Shown: one piece after another, positions 49,963 to 60,454 of the stretch
Layout: every line of letters starts with the position of its first letter
Numbering within the stretch: the stretch's first letter is position 1
NCBI GenBank assembly: GCA_016195665.1
Contig: JACPZD010000027.1
Location: forward strand, 1 to 64,000
DNA: 64,000 nucleotides
Origin: Gammaproteobacteria bacterium
GTDB taxonomy: Bacteria; Pseudomonadota; Gammaproteobacteria; SURF-13
Direction of reading: 5' to 3'
The notes under the pieces: model-generated
Database searches by the model: none
Told to the model about the DNA's origin: nothing
Seen by the model: the letters and a program-made list of their open reading frames with translations, nothing else
Position numbers and translations under genes: made by a program

Positions 49963-50937
49963 ATGACTAAACCCGAACAACCCCGCGCCACCATCCCCAT
50001 GGAACTGGCCGGCAAACGTCTGGACCAGGCGTTGGCCGAGCTTTTCCCGGACTATTCGCGCGCGAGGCTGCAGCAGTGGCTGCGCGCCGGCCAGGTGCTG
50101 ATAGATGGGCATCAGCGGCGGCCGCGGGACAAGGTGCTCGGCGGCGAAGGGGTCGTGATCACCCTAACCCCGCAACAAGAGGTCAGCAACCTCCCGCAGC
50201 CGATCGCGCTGGACATCGTCTACGAGGACAGCGCCCTGCTGGTGATCAACAAATCCGCGGGCCTGGTGGTTCACCCGGGGGCCGGCAATCCGCAGGGCAC
50301 CTTGCTCAATGCCCTGTTGCACCATGCGCCTGAACTTGCCCACGTGCCGCGCGCGGGCATCGTCCATCGTCTGGACAAGGACACCAGCGGTCTGCTGGTC
50401 GTGGCGCGTAACCTGGTTGCCCAGAAGGCCCTGGTGGAGCAACTCCAGGCCCACAGCCTGCAACGCGGCTACGAGGCGATTGCAGCGGGCGTGATGACGG
50501 CCGGCGGCCGCATTGAGACGCAGCTCGGCCGCGATCCGCGTGCGCGCACGCGCATGAGCGTGGCCAGAGAAGGTCAAGGCAAACTCGCCATCACCCATTA
50601 CCGCGTCATAGAGCGCTTCCGCGCCCACACCCACATCAAGCTCCAACTGGAGACCGGCCGCACCCACCAGATCCGCGTGCACATGGCCCACATCCGCCAC
50701 CCGATCATCGGCGATCCCGACTACGGCGGACGTCTGCGCCTGCCGCCCGGGGCGAGCGAGGCGCTCATCGAGGCGTTGCGCCAATTCAAACGCCAGGCCC
50801 TGCACGCCGCGAGCCTGGGGCTGATACACCCCGCTACCGGCGAGCTAATGCACTGGTCGGCGCACTTGCCGATGGACATGAGGCAATTGCTTCAAGTCCT
50901 GAAGGAAGACAATGATGCCTATCTCTCAGCACCCTGA
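49963..50937 (+). CDS. rluD: 23S rRNA pseudouridine synthase RluD
   Basis: A 324-aa RNA-modifying enzyme with an N-terminal S4 domain (GKRLDQALAELFPDYSRARL) and the synthase domain with the catalytic aspartate in HRLDKDTSGLLVVAR. LETGRTHQIRVHMAHIRHPI is the usual RluA-family motif. It modifies helix 69 of 23S rRNA. Starts at 49900 or 49963 are both possible; I use 49963, closer to the family's length. It overlaps pgeF by 26 bases. Confidence 0.95.
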   Translation: MTKPEQPRATIPMELAGKRLDQALAELFPDYSRARLQQWLRAGQVLIDGHQRRPRDKVLGGEGVVITLTPQQEVSNLPQPIALDIVYEDSALLVINKSAGLVVHPGAGNPQGTLLNALLHHAPELAHVPRAGIVHRLDKDTSGLLVVARNLVAQKALVEQLQAHSLQRGYEAIAAGVMTAGGRIETQLGRDPRARTRMSVAREGQGKLAITHYRVIERFRAHTHIKLQLETGRTHQIRVHMAHIRHPIIGDPDYGGRLRLPPGASEALIEALRQFKRQALHAASLGLIHPATGELMHWSAHLPMDMRQLLQVLKEDNDAYLSAP

Positions 50938-51688
50938 CTTGATCAGCCCCGACTGGCCCGCGCCGCAGCGGGTGCGCGCCTGTAGCACCTCTCGCAGCGG
51001 CGGCGTGAGCGGGCCGCCCTTAGCCTCTCTCAATCTGGCCGGGCATGTGGGCGACGCTACGGAAAAGGTCGCGGAAAATCGCGCCCGGCTTAAACAAGCG
51101 TTAGACCTGCCTGCCGAACCGGTGTGGCTCAAACAAGTGCATGGAACCCGCGTCGTGGATGCGGCCGGCATCGGTACATCCCTGTACGTCAACGGGACAC
51201 CCGAGGCCGATGGTTCGTACAGCCGCGAGACCGGCATCGTATGCGCGGTGCTCACCGCCGACTGTCTGCCGCTGCTGCTGTGTGACGAACAAGGCTCGCG
51301 CGTCGCCGCCGTGCATGTGGGCTGGCGTGGGCTCGCTGCGGGCGTCATCGAGGAGACCCTGCAACACTTGGGCGACACCCGTCAACTCATGGCCTGGCTG
51401 GGTCCTGCCATCGGCCCGTACAGCTTTGAGGTGGGTAGCGAGGTACGCGAGATCTTTGTGGCCCACGATGCAGAGGCGAATCACGCCTTTCGTCCGAGTC
51501 CCGCAGGGCGTTGGCTGGCGGACCTTTATCGTCTTACCCGGCAACGTCTCAACGCACAGGGCGTCACGCGGATTTACGGCGGCGGGTGGTGCACCTACAG
51601 CGAATCGCAACGTTTTTATTCCTACCGGCGCGACGGCGTGACGGGGCGCATGGCGACGCTGATTTGGTTAGAAACAGATACAAGGTAA
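50912..51688 (+). CDS. pgeF: Peptidoglycan editing factor / multicopper-oxidase-like PgeF (YfiH)
   Basis: A 258-aa laccase-domain protein. It belongs to the YfiH family, reported both to edit peptidoglycan precursors and to act on purine nucleosides. The zinc-site motifs are present: KQVHGTRVV, LTADCLPLLLCDEQG, and VHVGWRGLAAGV. It lies in the rluD-pgeF-clpB order. Its last residues (ETDTR) and TAA stop are encoded by the hairpin repeat that follows, so the original end has probably been altered. Confidence 0.93.
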   Translation: MMPISQHPDLISPDWPAPQRVRACSTSRSGGVSGPPLASLNLAGHVGDATEKVAENRARLKQALDLPAEPVWLKQVHGTRVVDAAGIGTSLYVNGTPEADGSYSRETGIVCAVLTADCLPLLLCDEQGSRVAAVHVGWRGLAAGVIEETLQHLGDTRQLMAWLGPAIGPYSFEVGSEVREIFVAHDAEANHAFRPSPAGRWLADLYRLTRQRLNAQGVTRIYGGGWCTYSESQRFYSYRRDGVTGRMATLIWLETDTR

Positions 51689-51750
51689 AAGGGGAAAGAT
51701 ACAAGCTAAAGTCTTTTCCCTTGTATCTTGCACCTTGTATCTTGAATCCG
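51674..51750. repeat. GATACAAG hairpin repeat at the 3' end of pgeF
   Basis: CAGATACAAGGTAAAAGGGG (51676-51695) and AAAGATACAAG pair with CTTTTCCCTTGTATCTTGC and CTTGTATCTTGAATCC (51712-51749). The left arm contains the TAA stop codon of pgeF. It lies before the co-directional ZIP gene. Confidence 0.88.
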
Positions 51751-51775
51751 GCTTTAAGGTATCATGACCCGCTAA

Positions 51776-52543
51776 ATGGAACTCCTTACCTGGATCATTG
51801 TTTTCAGCCTGCTGGGCGGCGTGTTGAGCATCATAGCGGCGAGCGCCTTTCTGCTGCTGCCGGAGCGCCTGCTCAGCCGCCTGCTCCCCCCGATGGTGAG
51901 CTTTGCGGTAGGCGCACTGCTCGGCGTGGTATTTCTTGATCTCCTGCCCGAAGCCATGACCGCACCGGGCGTGGATGTGCATCAGGTGAGCTTCACCGTG
52001 CTCGCCGGGCTGCTGGGTTTTTTCCTGCTGGAAAAAACCGTGCTGTGGCGACACCATCATCACGGTGACGCGCAGGTGTGCGAACACACCTCAAACAAGG
52101 CGGCTGGCACGCTGATCCTGCTCGGCGACGGCATCCACAATTTCGTGGACGGCATATTGATCGCCGCCGCGTTCCTCACCGATTTCCATCTGGGCGTACT
52201 CACCAGCATTGCAGTAGCCGCGCATGAAATCCCGCAGGAAATGAGCGACTTCGTGGTGTTGCTGCATAGTGGCTTTAGCCGCGCCAGGGCGCTGCTTTAC
52301 AATGTGCTATCGTCCCTCACCACGGTAGTGGGCGCACTGCTCGCCTATTACAGCCTGTCCTCCCTACAGTACACCATTCCCTATGTGCTGGCCGTGGCGG
52401 CGGCGAGCTTTATCTATATCGCCGTGGCGGACTTGATACCCGGCCTGCACGAGCGCACCCAGTTGCGCGCGGCCTTGCAGCAAATCAGCCTGATCGTATT
52501 GGGCGTAGTGGTGATTTACGCCGCCGAATGGATGCTGCATTAA
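51776..52543 (+). CDS. ZIP family metal transporter
   Basis: A 255-aa membrane protein with about eight helices, of the ZIP family that imports zinc, iron or other divalent metals. The metal path motifs are GDGIHNFVDGILIAAAFL (HNxxDG) in helix 4 and AVAAHEIPQEMSDFVVLL (HEIPQE) in helix 5. A histidine cluster (HHHHGDAQVCEHT) is in the loop before them. It separates pgeF from clpB, which are adjacent in E. coli, so it looks like a later arrival. Confidence 0.93.
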   Translation: MELLTWIIVFSLLGGVLSIIAASAFLLLPERLLSRLLPPMVSFAVGALLGVVFLDLLPEAMTAPGVDVHQVSFTVLAGLLGFFLLEKTVLWRHHHHGDAQVCEHTSNKAAGTLILLGDGIHNFVDGILIAAAFLTDFHLGVLTSIAVAAHEIPQEMSDFVVLLHSGFSRARALLYNVLSSLTTVVGALLAYYSLSSLQYTIPYVLAVAAASFIYIAVADLIPGLHERTQLRAALQQISLIVLGVVVIYAAEWMLH

Positions 52544-52546
52544 ACC

Positions 52547-52573
52547 CTTTAAATAACTCGTTGCGGCCCACAT
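52547..52573 (+). promoter_or_regulatory. Candidate sigma32 heat-shock promoter of clpB
   Basis: CTTTAAA (52547-52553), a 13-base spacer and CCCACAT (52567-52573) resemble the sigma32 consensus CTTGAAA-N13/14-CCCATNT. It is 35 bases before the clpB start, where E. coli clpB also has a heat-shock promoter. One mismatch in each box. Confidence 0.65.
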
Positions 52574-52608
52574 ATCAGCGCTGACACGAACGTTATAAGG
52601 AAACTCCC

Positions 52609-55191
<2,583 letters not shown>

Positions 55192-55299
55192 GCGCCCAAG
55201 ACCCTAGCTCGACATGAGCGCCAAATCCAATCCCGCCACAGCCGGCCTCGCCAATCATCCGGAAGATGGTGCGGCTCACCGCCGTCGCCACAGCTCTAA

Positions 55300-55409
55300 G
55301 TTACTCATAAGTCAGTAATTAAGACTACACTTCATGCTACGTCTCCGCCCCCTATTGAGGGGGCGGGACAGGGTGGGGTAGAGTAAACAGGGTTTTTACT
55401 CAGGAGTGT
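55300..55409. repeat. 110-bp dispersed repeat, copy 1
   Basis: Begins GTTACTCATAAGTCAGTAA and ends TTTACTCAGGAGT, with an internal hairpin CCGCCCCCTattgAGGGGGCGG at 55345-55367. It is alike at about four of five positions to 58494-58602, in the same orientation. It lies in the 285-bp gene-free region after clpB, which otherwise holds only a short unsupported frame at 55214-55318. Confidence 0.88.
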
Positions 55410-55439
55410 AACGCATAAGAAACAACCCTTCGTGAACCT

Positions 55440-55467
55440 AAAAACCGGGCGAAAGCCCGGTTTTTTT
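55440..55467. terminator. Bidirectional Rho-independent terminator
   Basis: AAAAACCGGGC, GAAA loop, GCCCGGTTTTTTT. It has T-tracts on both strands: it can end leftover transcription from clpB on the plus strand and, ten bases after its stop, the small minus-strand ORF at 55477-55626. Confidence 0.92.
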
Positions 55468-55476
55468 GGGCCCGAA

Positions 55477-55626
55477 TCATCCCTTCCGCCGCCGGATGGC
55501 CATGTAAAAAATTCCGACAAACTCCCCAAAAACCATGCCTCCGCCGGTAATGACGCCGGGTAGAAGTTGGCTAAGGAAATGGAGATGCCCGGCGAATTCT
55601 TCATATCGGGAAACAGGGTCCTGCAT
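55477..55626 (-). CDS. Small predicted membrane protein, 49 aa
   Basis: A short frame with a protein-like composition: a hydrophilic start (MQDPVSRYEEFAGHLHFLSQ), a glycine-rich hydrophobic helix from about residue 23 to 44 (VITGGGMVFGEFVGIFYMA), and a basic end IRRRKG. The terminator hairpin lies immediately after its stop, which supports it being a real transcription unit. No clear ribosome site is seen before the ATG, and I do not recognise a family. Confidence 0.5.
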   Translation of the reverse strand: MQDPVSRYEEFAGHLHFLSQLLPGVITGGGMVFGEFVGIFYMAIRRRKG

Positions 55627-55659
55627 GCCGTCAGATTAAGACATCAAGGAAACAGCTAT

Positions 55660-55688
55660 TTGACGTCATAGCGTTAAAGCGCTACCAT
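55660..55688 (+). promoter_or_regulatory. Promoter and short operator of the RHH/RelE toxin-antitoxin pair
   Basis: TTGACG (55660), 17 bases, TACCAT (55683), seven bases before the antitoxin ATG. Between the boxes is an inverted repeat TAGCG-N6-CGCTA (55669-55684), the likely antitoxin binding site. The very short leader leaves little room for a ribosome site. Confidence 0.5.
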
Positions 55689-55695
55689 TCACTCT

Positions 55696-55929
55696 ATGAA
55701 TACAGAAACCAAACGTGCAACCGTTTATTTCGATCCCGATCTCCACCGCGCCTTGCGGCTGAAGGCAGCCGAAACGGACCGATCCTTGTCCAATTTGGTG
55801 AACGAGGCCGTGCAATTAAGCCTTGCAGAAGATGCGGAGGACTTGGCCGCAGTCAAGAAGCGGAGGCGGGAGCCCAATCTTGTTTTCGAGGATGTGGTAA
55901 CGGACCTGAAACGACGTGGGAAGATATAG
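55696..55929 (+). CDS. Ribbon-helix-helix antitoxin
   Basis: A 77-aa protein with an N-terminal ribbon-helix-helix DNA-binding domain (RATVYFDPDLHRALRLKAAE, then DRSLSNLVNEAVQLSLAED) and a basic C-terminal tail (VKKRRREPNLVFEDVVTDLK) expected to bind the toxin. It is CopG/ParD-like. It overlaps the toxin gene by 14 bases. Confidence 0.85.
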   Translation: MNTETKRATVYFDPDLHRALRLKAAETDRSLSNLVNEAVQLSLAEDAEDLAAVKKRRREPNLVFEDVVTDLKRRGKI

Positions 55930-56188
55930 GGTCCTGATCAAGCCCTCCGCGGTAAAGGAGATAGAGTCCATACCGCAAAAGAAGGATCGGATGCGGATTG
56001 TTAACCGCATTCAACAACTGGCAGACAACCCGCGTCCGCCGGGTTTCAAGAAACTCTCAGGTCACGAATATTACCGGATTCGGCAGGGTACCTACCGCAT
56101 CGTTTATGCCGTCCATGATAACGAGCTTGTCGTCTATGTTGTTAAGGTGGGCCACCGTAAAGATGTATATCGGGCGAAAATAATCTAG
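55916..56188 (+). CDS. RelE/ParE-superfamily toxin
   Basis: A 90-aa toxin with the RelE fold: [20 protein letters not shown] at the start, [40 protein letters not shown] and [11 protein letters not shown] near the end. RelE toxins cut mRNA on the ribosome. A GTG at 55916 inside the antitoxin gene is the likely start. Confidence 0.9.
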   Translation: MGRYRVLIKPSAVKEIESIPQKKDRMRIVNRIQQLADNPRPPGFKKLSGHEYYRIRQGTYRIVYAVHDNELVVYVVKVGHRKDVYRAKII

Positions 56189-56231
56189 GGAAAGTAATGC
56201 CGCTCGCCAAAACCATGCAATTGTCTATCCT

Positions 56232-57452
56232 GTGAGCATCAACCTTAAGGCCCCATCCGTCTTGCACCCGATCGCTGGTATCCGGCTAGGCGCCACCTCG
56301 GCGGGGATCAAAAAGCCCGGCCGCCGCGACCTGGTTATCATCGAAATCTGCGAGGGTGCAAGCGTCGCCGCGGTGTTCACGCAAAATGCCTTTTGCGCCG
56401 CACCCGTTACTGTCGCGCGCGCGCACCTTTCTTCGGCGCCGCCGCGCCTGCTGCTTATCAACACGGGTAACGCCAATGCGGGCACCGGCGCGCAGGGACT
56501 CGGCGCTACCCATAACTGTTGTGAGGCGCTGGCGCGGCTGGCGGATTGTTCTGAACAAGAGGTGCTGCCGTTTTCCACCGGTGTGATTGGTGAACCCTTG
56601 CCGGTCGCCAGGATTGTGGAGGGGCTGCCTGCGGCCTATGCAAACTTGAGCGTCACCGGCTGGCACGACGCCGCGCACGGTATTATGACCACCGATACCG
56701 TCGCCAAGGGGGTGTCGCGCCAGATTGAGATGATGGGGGCGCTGGTCACTGTCACCGGTATCGCCAAGGGCTCCGGCATGATCCGGCCGGACATGGCGAC
56801 CATGCTGGCCTACATCGCCACCGATGCGGCGATTTCTCATGACGTCTTGCAACAGTGCCTGAACGAGTCCGTTAAGGTGTCGTTTAACCGCATCAGCGTG
56901 GACGGCGACACCTCCACCAATGACGCCTGTGTGTTGATCGCCACCGGCCAGAGTTCGCTCGCCCTCATTGACAGTACCGCCCATCCCGCCTACGGCGACA
57001 TGCTTCGAGTGATTACTGAGGTTTGTGTGGAACTCGCTCAAGCCATTGTGCGCGACGGTGAAGGCGCGACAAAATTTATTACATTGGAGATCAGCGGCGG
57101 CGCGAGCGAGGCGGAGTGCGACGCCGTCGCCTACAGCATCGCCCACTCGCCGCTGGTCAAGACCGCGTTTTTCGCGAGCGACCCCAATTGGGGCCGCATC
57201 CTCGCCGCCATCGGCCGTTCGGGGGTCGCCGGTCTCGACATCGAAGGCATCACCATTCACCTTGATGACGTGTGCATCGTGCGCAATGGGGCGCGCGCAC
57301 CGGACTACACCGAGCAGCAAGGCCAGCAAGTCATGCGCCGCGAAGACATCACCGTAAAGGTGGATCTCGGCCGCGGAACGCACGGCGCCACCGTGTGGAC
57401 CTGCGATTTCTCCTATGATTACGTGCGCATCAATGCCGAGTACCGAACGTAA
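56232..57452 (+). CDS. argJ: Bifunctional ornithine acetyltransferase / N-acetylglutamate synthase
   Basis: ArgJ (406 aa) recycles the acetyl group in arginine synthesis. It cleaves itself at a conserved threonine, seen in [20 protein letters not shown] (the T of ATML). Other markers are GVTAPKGF-like start [45 protein letters not shown] and the C-terminal [14 protein letters not shown]. It starts with GTG. Whether it is mono- or bifunctional cannot be read off. Confidence 0.95.
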   Translation: MSINLKAPSVLHPIAGIRLGATSAGIKKPGRRDLVIIEICEGASVAAVFTQNAFCAAPVTVARAHLSSAPPRLLLINTGNANAGTGAQGLGATHNCCEALARLADCSEQEVLPFSTGVIGEPLPVARIVEGLPAAYANLSVTGWHDAAHGIMTTDTVAKGVSRQIEMMGALVTVTGIAKGSGMIRPDMATMLAYIATDAAISHDVLQQCLNESVKVSFNRISVDGDTSTNDACVLIATGQSSLALIDSTAHPAYGDMLRVITEVCVELAQAIVRDGEGATKFITLEISGGASEAECDAVAYSIAHSPLVKTAFFASDPNWGRILAAIGRSGVAGLDIEGITIHLDDVCIVRNGARAPDYTEQQGQQVMRREDITVKVDLGRGTHGATVWTCDFSYDYVRINAEYRT

Positions 57453-57460
57453 ATATCCGC

Positions 57461-58504
57461 ATGGATGAACATCTGAATCACCAACATGTCGTAGCAGCGG
57501 CGATTTTTAACAAACAGGGCGAGGTGTTGCTGGCCTTGCGGCCCGCGCATTTACATCAAGGCGGTTTGTGGGAATTTCCGGGCGGGAAGATCGAGGCGGA
57601 TGAAGACGTGCGCACGGCGCTTGCCCGCGAACTGCACGAGGAACTGGGGATCACGGTCACTCGCGCCCGGCCGTTGATCCGCATTCCGCATCGTTATCCA
57701 GATAAGGCTGTGCTCTTAGATGTGTGGCGGGTGGATGATTTTGCGGGCGAAGCTCACGGCCGGGAGGATCAACGCCTGGAATGGGTGGCGGTGAACCGGC
57801 TGCGTGACAAGAGTTATCCTGCGGCCAATCTTCCCGTCATCACGGCGCTGGAATTACCCTCGCTCTATCTCATCAGCGAAGAACCCGCGACGTACCGGGA
57901 TGTACTAGTGTCGCGGGAGGCAGGATGCCGGGAGCGGCCGGACCCGGCCGCCTTTCTCGCCACCCTCGAAGCCTGGTTGAAAAACGGCGCGAGACTGATT
58001 CAGTTGCGCGCCAAGACCCTGGACGAAGACGCTTACGCCGCGCTGGCCGTTAACGCGCTGACCTTGTGCAAGCACTATAACGCAGAACTGCTTTTGAATG
58101 CCCCGGTGCAAATCGTCATGGAGCTGGGCGCCCCCGGCATTCATATGAGCAGTGCGCAACTGCTGGGTTTTGAAACCCGGCCGGTGGGAAAAGAAAAGCG
58201 GGTCGCCGCCTCCTGCCATACCGCGGCGGAACTTGCCCATGCACTCGCCATCGGCGTGGACTTTGTAGTGGTTTCTCCGGTGCTGCCCACAACAAGTCAC
58301 CCGGGGGCCGCGACACTGGGCTGGACAGGCCTACGGGCGCTGACCGAGCAGGCCACCGTGCCGGTGTACGCCTTGGGGGGGATGCAGCCGGAACACCTCG
58401 ATCCGGCCTGGCAATACGGGGCGCAGGGGATTGCCGTGCGCGGCGTCTGGCCGAGCGTCAAACCGGCCGAATTCATGGCTCATTTTCAGAGTCGTTACTC
58501 ATAA
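57461..58504 (+). CDS. mutT: Nudix hydrolase MutT fused to a ThiE-like domain, with an in-frame repeat insertion
   Basis: A 347-aa fusion. Residues 1-135 are MutT, which removes oxidised nucleotides such as 8-oxo-dGTP; the Nudix box is at 41-64 (GGKIEADEDVRTALAREL and EELGI). Residues about 160-347 are a thiamine-phosphate-synthase-like barrel (RLIQLRAKTLDEDAYAA, GIHMSSAQLLGFE, VVSPVLPTTSHPGAA). The linker at residues 143-161 ([16 protein letters not shown]) is encoded by a palindromic element also found in sucC and before pilC. The stop codon TAA lies in the 110-bp repeat that follows. Confidence 0.92.
   Translation: MDEHLNHQHVVAAAIFNKQGEVLLALRPAHLHQGGLWEFPGGKIEADEDVRTALARELHEELGITVTRARPLIRIPHRYPDKAVLLDVWRVDDFAGEAHGREDQRLEWVAVNRLRDKSYPAANLPVITALELPSLYLISEEPATYRDVLVSREAGCRERPDPAAFLATLEAWLKNGARLIQLRAKTLDEDAYAALAVNALTLCKHYNAELLLNAPVQIVMELGAPGIHMSSAQLLGFETRPVGKEKRVAASCHTAAELAHALAIGVDFVVVSPVLPTTSHPGAATLGWTGLRALTEQATVPVYALGGMQPEHLDPAWQYGAQGIAVRGVWPSVKPAEFMAHFQSRYS
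57887..57943 (-). repeat. Palindromic element, copy B, in frame inside the MutT-ThiE gene
   Basis: The reverse complement matches the copy in sucC: GCTCCCGGCATCCTGCCTCC and on through CGCGACACT, with similarity over about 45 bases. One end base pair of the outer stem is changed. It is inserted in the opposite orientation to copy A relative to the gene, and read in a different frame, yet it leaves the frame open. Confidence 0.9.
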
Positions 58505-58602
58505 ATCAATAAGTAAGACTGCACTTCCCGCTACGTCCCCGCCCCCTGTGCAGGGGGCGGGACAGGGCGGGGGTAGGTAAAACAGGGTGTTTACTCAGGA
58601 GT
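58494..58602. repeat. 110-bp dispersed repeat, copy 2
   Basis: GTTACTCATAAATCAATAAG to TTTACTCAGGAGT, with internal hairpin CCGCCCCCTgtgcAGGGGGCGG. It supplies the TAA stop of the MutT-ThiE gene. Together with copy 1 it brackets 3.1 kb containing the small ORF, the RHH/RelE pair, argJ and mutT, in direct orientation. Confidence 0.88.
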
Positions 58603-58643
58603 CATAAAGTAAGATGACATGTTTTACTTTATGACTCCTGAGT
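58593..58643. repeat. Perfect 20-bp inverted repeat overlapping the yacG stop
   Basis: ACTCAGGAGTCATAAAGTAA (58593-58612), 11-base loop, and its exact reverse complement (58624-58643). It lies between the convergent MutT-ThiE and yacG genes and includes the TAA stop of yacG. It can act as a hairpin terminator, though no T-tract follows. Confidence 0.9.
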
Positions 58644-58838
58644 ACCGGGCAGATCTTCGGTGTCTTGTTCGCCCGCCGTTCCTTTGCCGGCCCGCTCTGG
58701 AATCCGGTAGCCTTCCCCGGCCCACGTGCCGAGGTCTATCTGTTTGCAACGCTCACTGCAGAAAGGTTTCCAGCGCTGTTCCTTGGTCCATTCGACTGTT
58801 TTACCACAGGTGGGGCATTTGACGACGCTCATGCTCAT
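58629..58838 (-). CDS. yacG: DNA gyrase inhibitor / zinc-ribbon protein YacG
   Basis: A 69-aa zinc-finger protein that binds and inhibits gyrase in E. coli. The four cysteines are in [12 protein letters not shown] and [19 protein letters not shown]. The ATG at 58838 overlaps the zapD stop (ATGA), which favours it over the frame's ATG at 58847. The final residues (GTQES) come from the 20-bp inverted repeat. coaE-zapD-yacG is a conserved operon. Confidence 0.93.
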   Translation of the reverse strand: MSMSVVKCPTCGKTVEWTKEQRWKPFCSERCKQIDLGTWAGEGYRIPERAGKGTAGEQDTEDLPGTQES

Positions 58839-59602
58839 ATCACGCAACAGGTCATCTCAAATTCCACATCTTCGGCGGTTTGCAGGGCGCGGCCGTTGGC
58901 CACCGGTTCCATAAAGCGCACCGTGAAGCGGTGTTTGCCGCCGCTGATCTCGGCGTAATAGGGCGAGTCCCGAGGGATCTGGATGCGTACCAACTGGCAG
59001 GGTGTTTCCGGGTCGAGCGACTTTTGATAAAAACCGCCGATGGCGAGTTCGCGGGTAGGCATGGCGCACTCGCGCACCAGGCGCAGAATCAGCCCCACCG
59101 CGTATCGCACGCTGTCCAGCGAAGTGAGCCAGCGCTCCAGATCGCCGAGGCGCTCGTAAGCGGGGCGCTGCAGCCAGTAGTGGTAGGCGGGAAGATCAAA
59201 GTCGCAGGTGCCGCCCGGTGTGGCGCTGCGCTGTTTGATGCTGGTGATGAATTCGTTCTGGCGCACCAGTTGGCCGGGTTGACCGCTGAGGGTGTGCAGC
59301 CGGTCAACCAGCACATCAATCTCGTCCAATATCTGGACGAGACGCGGCTGGTCCACGCCGGGGGCATGCTCCAGCCGCGTGAGGGTGGCGGCGTGGCGTT
59401 CCAGTTCCTTTAGAATCTCGGTGCGCAGATCGCTGCGCCCGCACACATTGAGGATGTCGAGCAGGGTTTCCATCGTCGCCCGGCTGTCCCATTCGGTGTC
59501 GCCCTGCAACGTGTGCTGGATCTGGTGAAACAGAAACTCCAGCCTCAGAAAGGTGCGTACCCTTTCATTAAGCGGTTGTTCGTATGTAATCGTTTCTACC
59601 AC
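58835..59602 (-). CDS. zapD: Cell division protein ZapD
   Basis: ZapD (255 aa) bundles FtsZ filaments at the division ring. [20 protein letters not shown] at the start, the helical middle, and [19 protein letters not shown], then [13 protein letters not shown] near the end are the family marks. It sits between coaE and yacG. Confidence 0.95.
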   Translation of the reverse strand: MVETITYEQPLNERVRTFLRLEFLFHQIQHTLQGDTEWDSRATMETLLDILNVCGRSDLRTEILKELERHAATLTRLEHAPGVDQPRLVQILDEIDVLVDRLHTLSGQPGQLVRQNEFITSIKQRSATPGGTCDFDLPAYHYWLQRPAYERLGDLERWLTSLDSVRYAVGLILRLVRECAMPTRELAIGGFYQKSLDPETPCQLVRIQIPRDSPYYAEISGGKHRFTVRFMEPVANGRALQTAEDVEFEMTCCVI

Positions 59603-59657
59603 TAGCGTTACCAGCGAAGGGGCGGGGCAAAACGCGCCATAAACGAACTATTGTCCA

Positions 59658-60278
59658 TTACTTGGCGCGCGCTGGCAAACTCTCACGGCCTAGATCCCTA
59701 TAGAGCCTGTCCAATTCGCTCACCCGCCGCTCCAGTTCGGCGAGACCTTTATCATTGACGATCACGTCATCGGCGCGCGCCAGCCGCTCACACCAGCCGA
59801 TCTGGGCCCGCAACATGGCGGCGGCCTCGGCGGCGCTTAGCCCGTCGCGCGCCATGACGCGCCGATATTGCAGGCTGTGAGGTGTATCCACCACAAGAAT
59901 GCGATCTACTTCGGTCTCTTGCCCCGTCTCCAGCAACAGCGGAACGCACAGCACACAGTAAGGACCTGCCAATTTGTCCACACGCTCGCGCATCGCCGCG
60001 CGGATGGGAGGATGTAAAATGGCCTCCAGGGCCTTGCGGCGGGCGGGATCGCTGAAGATGATACGCCGCAGGCGCGGCCTGTCCAAGGCGCCTTGAGCGG
60101 TGATGATATCCGCGCCGAAGGCCTCGACGATGCGGGCCAGGGCGGGTGCGCCGGGGACCACCAGCTCACGCGCAATGACATCGGCGTCCAGCACCGGCGT
60201 CCCGAGCTTGGCGAACAGCCCTGCCACGGTGGATTTGCCGCTGCCTATGCCGCCGGTCAGGCCGACTTTGTATATCAT
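59658..60278 (-). CDS. coaE: Dephospho-CoA kinase
   Basis: Catalyses the last step of coenzyme A synthesis (206 aa). Walker A GLTGGIGSGKSTVAGLFAKL, then LDADVIARELVVPGAPAL, and the VPLLLETGQETEVDRILVVD lid region are clear. It follows pilD on the minus strand. Confidence 0.96.
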   Translation of the reverse strand: MIYKVGLTGGIGSGKSTVAGLFAKLGTPVLDADVIARELVVPGAPALARIVEAFGADIITAQGALDRPRLRRIIFSDPARRKALEAILHPPIRAAMRERVDKLAGPYCVLCVPLLLETGQETEVDRILVVDTPHSLQYRRVMARDGLSAAEAAAMLRAQIGWCERLARADDVIVNDKGLAELERRVSELDRLYRDLGRESLPARAK

Positions 60279-60289
60279 CCTAATAAAGC

Positions 60290-60435
60290 TCTTGCACCGC
60301 AGAGGACGCAGAGAATAGGGAGGAAAAACAAGTCCTCAGCTCGTTCTGCCGCGTCACCCTCTGGGCGAGCGGGCTTGTGAAGTTAACCACCTGAACCTCT
60401 TTGCGTTCTCCGCGCTCTCTGCGGTGTAACACCGT
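60290..60435. repeat. Inverted repeat with GCAGAGGACGCAGAG arms, expanded copy
   Basis: CACCGCAGAGGACGCAGAGA (60296-60315) and CTTTGCGTTCTCCGCGCTCT on to CTGCGGTG (60400-60428), with about 85 bases between the arms. Same family as at 41450 and 49014. It lies between pilD and coaE, both on the minus strand, unlike the other two copies, which are between convergent genes. Confidence 0.85.
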
Positions 60436-60454
60436 TTAGGATCATAGATGTGGG

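Noticed and set aside
55214-55318. 34-codon plus-strand frame after clpB
   Set aside because: No ribosome site or family, and its end lies in the 110-bp repeat; too little support for a gene.
55332-55604. Minus-strand 90-codon frame overlapping the 110-bp repeat
   Set aside because: It translates the repeat and the terminator; the 49-codon frame at 55477-55626 is more protein-like.
56286-57383. 365-codon minus-strand frame opposite argJ
   Set aside because: Shadow of argJ, without domain signatures.
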